DNA of 5,250 nucleotides from Treponema sp. (GTDB taxonomy: Bacteria > Spirochaetota > Spirochaetia > Treponematales > Treponemataceae), in assembly GCA_017421145.1 (NCBI GenBank), contig JAFOTA010000194.1, positions 1 through 5,250 of the forward strand, written 5' to 3'. A program made the translations under genes and the position numbers. This document shows positions 5,141 to 5,250 of the stretch, one piece after another (within the stretch, counting starts at the first letter, position 1; each line of letters begins with the position of its first letter). Below the pieces are notes generated by a model. That model was not told the origin of the DNA and made no database searches. It was given only the letters and a program-made list of their open reading frames with translations.

Positions 5141-5146
5141 AATTCT

Positions 5147-5250
5147 ATGAAACTTTTTGGAAAGATTGTTCTTGCGGCTGTAGCCGTGACATCTGTCATC
5201 GCCTTTAGCTCATGTAGCCAAGAAACCCCTGTCGCTGCATATCAGTATAA
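5147..5250 (+). CDS. Lipoprotein, N-terminal part only (runs off window)
   Basis: Thirty-four complete codons are visible, and the frame is still open at the window end. The protein begins MKLFGK, a short basic n-region, followed by a hydrophobic stretch IVLAAVAVTSVIAF (7-20) and then SSC, with the lipid-modified cysteine at residue 23. The lipobox F-S-S-C lacks the Leu and Ala/Gly usual in enteric bacteria but fits the relaxed lipoboxes of spirochaetes. After cleavage the mature protein would begin Cys-Ser-Gln-Glu-Thr-Pro and be tethered to a membrane. Nothing of the functional domain is in the window. The gene has a perfect AGGAGG, and its most likely visible promoter is the sigma28-type motif about 190 bp upstream, which would link it to motility-coupled expression, though that is speculative. 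Confidence 0.85.
   Translation, partial: MKLFGKIVLAAVAVTSVIAFSSCSQETPVAAYQY

Noticed and set aside
1..5250. CRISPR arrays, tRNA or rRNA genes, insertion sequences, integration sites
   Set aside because: No regularly spaced repeats, cloverleaf sequences, transposase frames or terminal inverted repeats were seen on reading through the window.

Overview
The window looks like chromosomal DNA of a host-associated, fermentative spirochaete, most likely Treponema-like. The support is a lipoprotein signal ending in the loose spirochaetal lipobox F-S-S-C, a glycyl-radical (pyruvate formate-lyase) activating enzyme, a FliA-type (sigma28) promoter motif, and a clostripain-like protease of a type I associate with gut Firmicutes and rumen or gut Treponema. 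The organism call is an inference from gene style, not from a marker gene.

Layout: (1) 1-555, the 3' end of an unrecognised beta-rich protein, followed by a hairpin that may be its terminator. (2) 654-3140, a complete membrane-anchored C11 (clostripain-family) cysteine peptidase with low-complexity Gly/Ser linkers, closed by a very strong intrinsic terminator at 3156-3208. (3) 3280-4029 on the minus strand, a complete pyruvate formate-lyase activating enzyme (pflA) with its own good promoter at 4057-4085. (4) 4119-4883, the most interesting segment. A near-consensus promoter drives a roughly 160-nt structured RNA that ends in an intrinsic terminator. That terminator lies directly against the ribosome binding site of a small AT-rich gene resembling the PBECR4 (BECR-fold nuclease-like) family. 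(5) 4884-5146, a non-coding stretch with a sigma28-type promoter motif and a stem-loop. (6) 5147-5250, the first 34 codons of a lipoprotein that runs off the window.

The peptidase and pflA converge at 3140/3280 and look like independent, separately transcribed units. pflA and the RNA-nuclease unit diverge from a shared regulatory region at about 4040-4150. The RNA-terminator-nuclease order resembles type III toxin-antitoxin loci, and equally a terminator-attenuated leader. No tandem RNA repeats are visible, so the toxin-antitoxin reading is a hypothesis. Regions 4 and 5 are visibly more AT-rich than the peptidase gene, which fits an accessory insertion.
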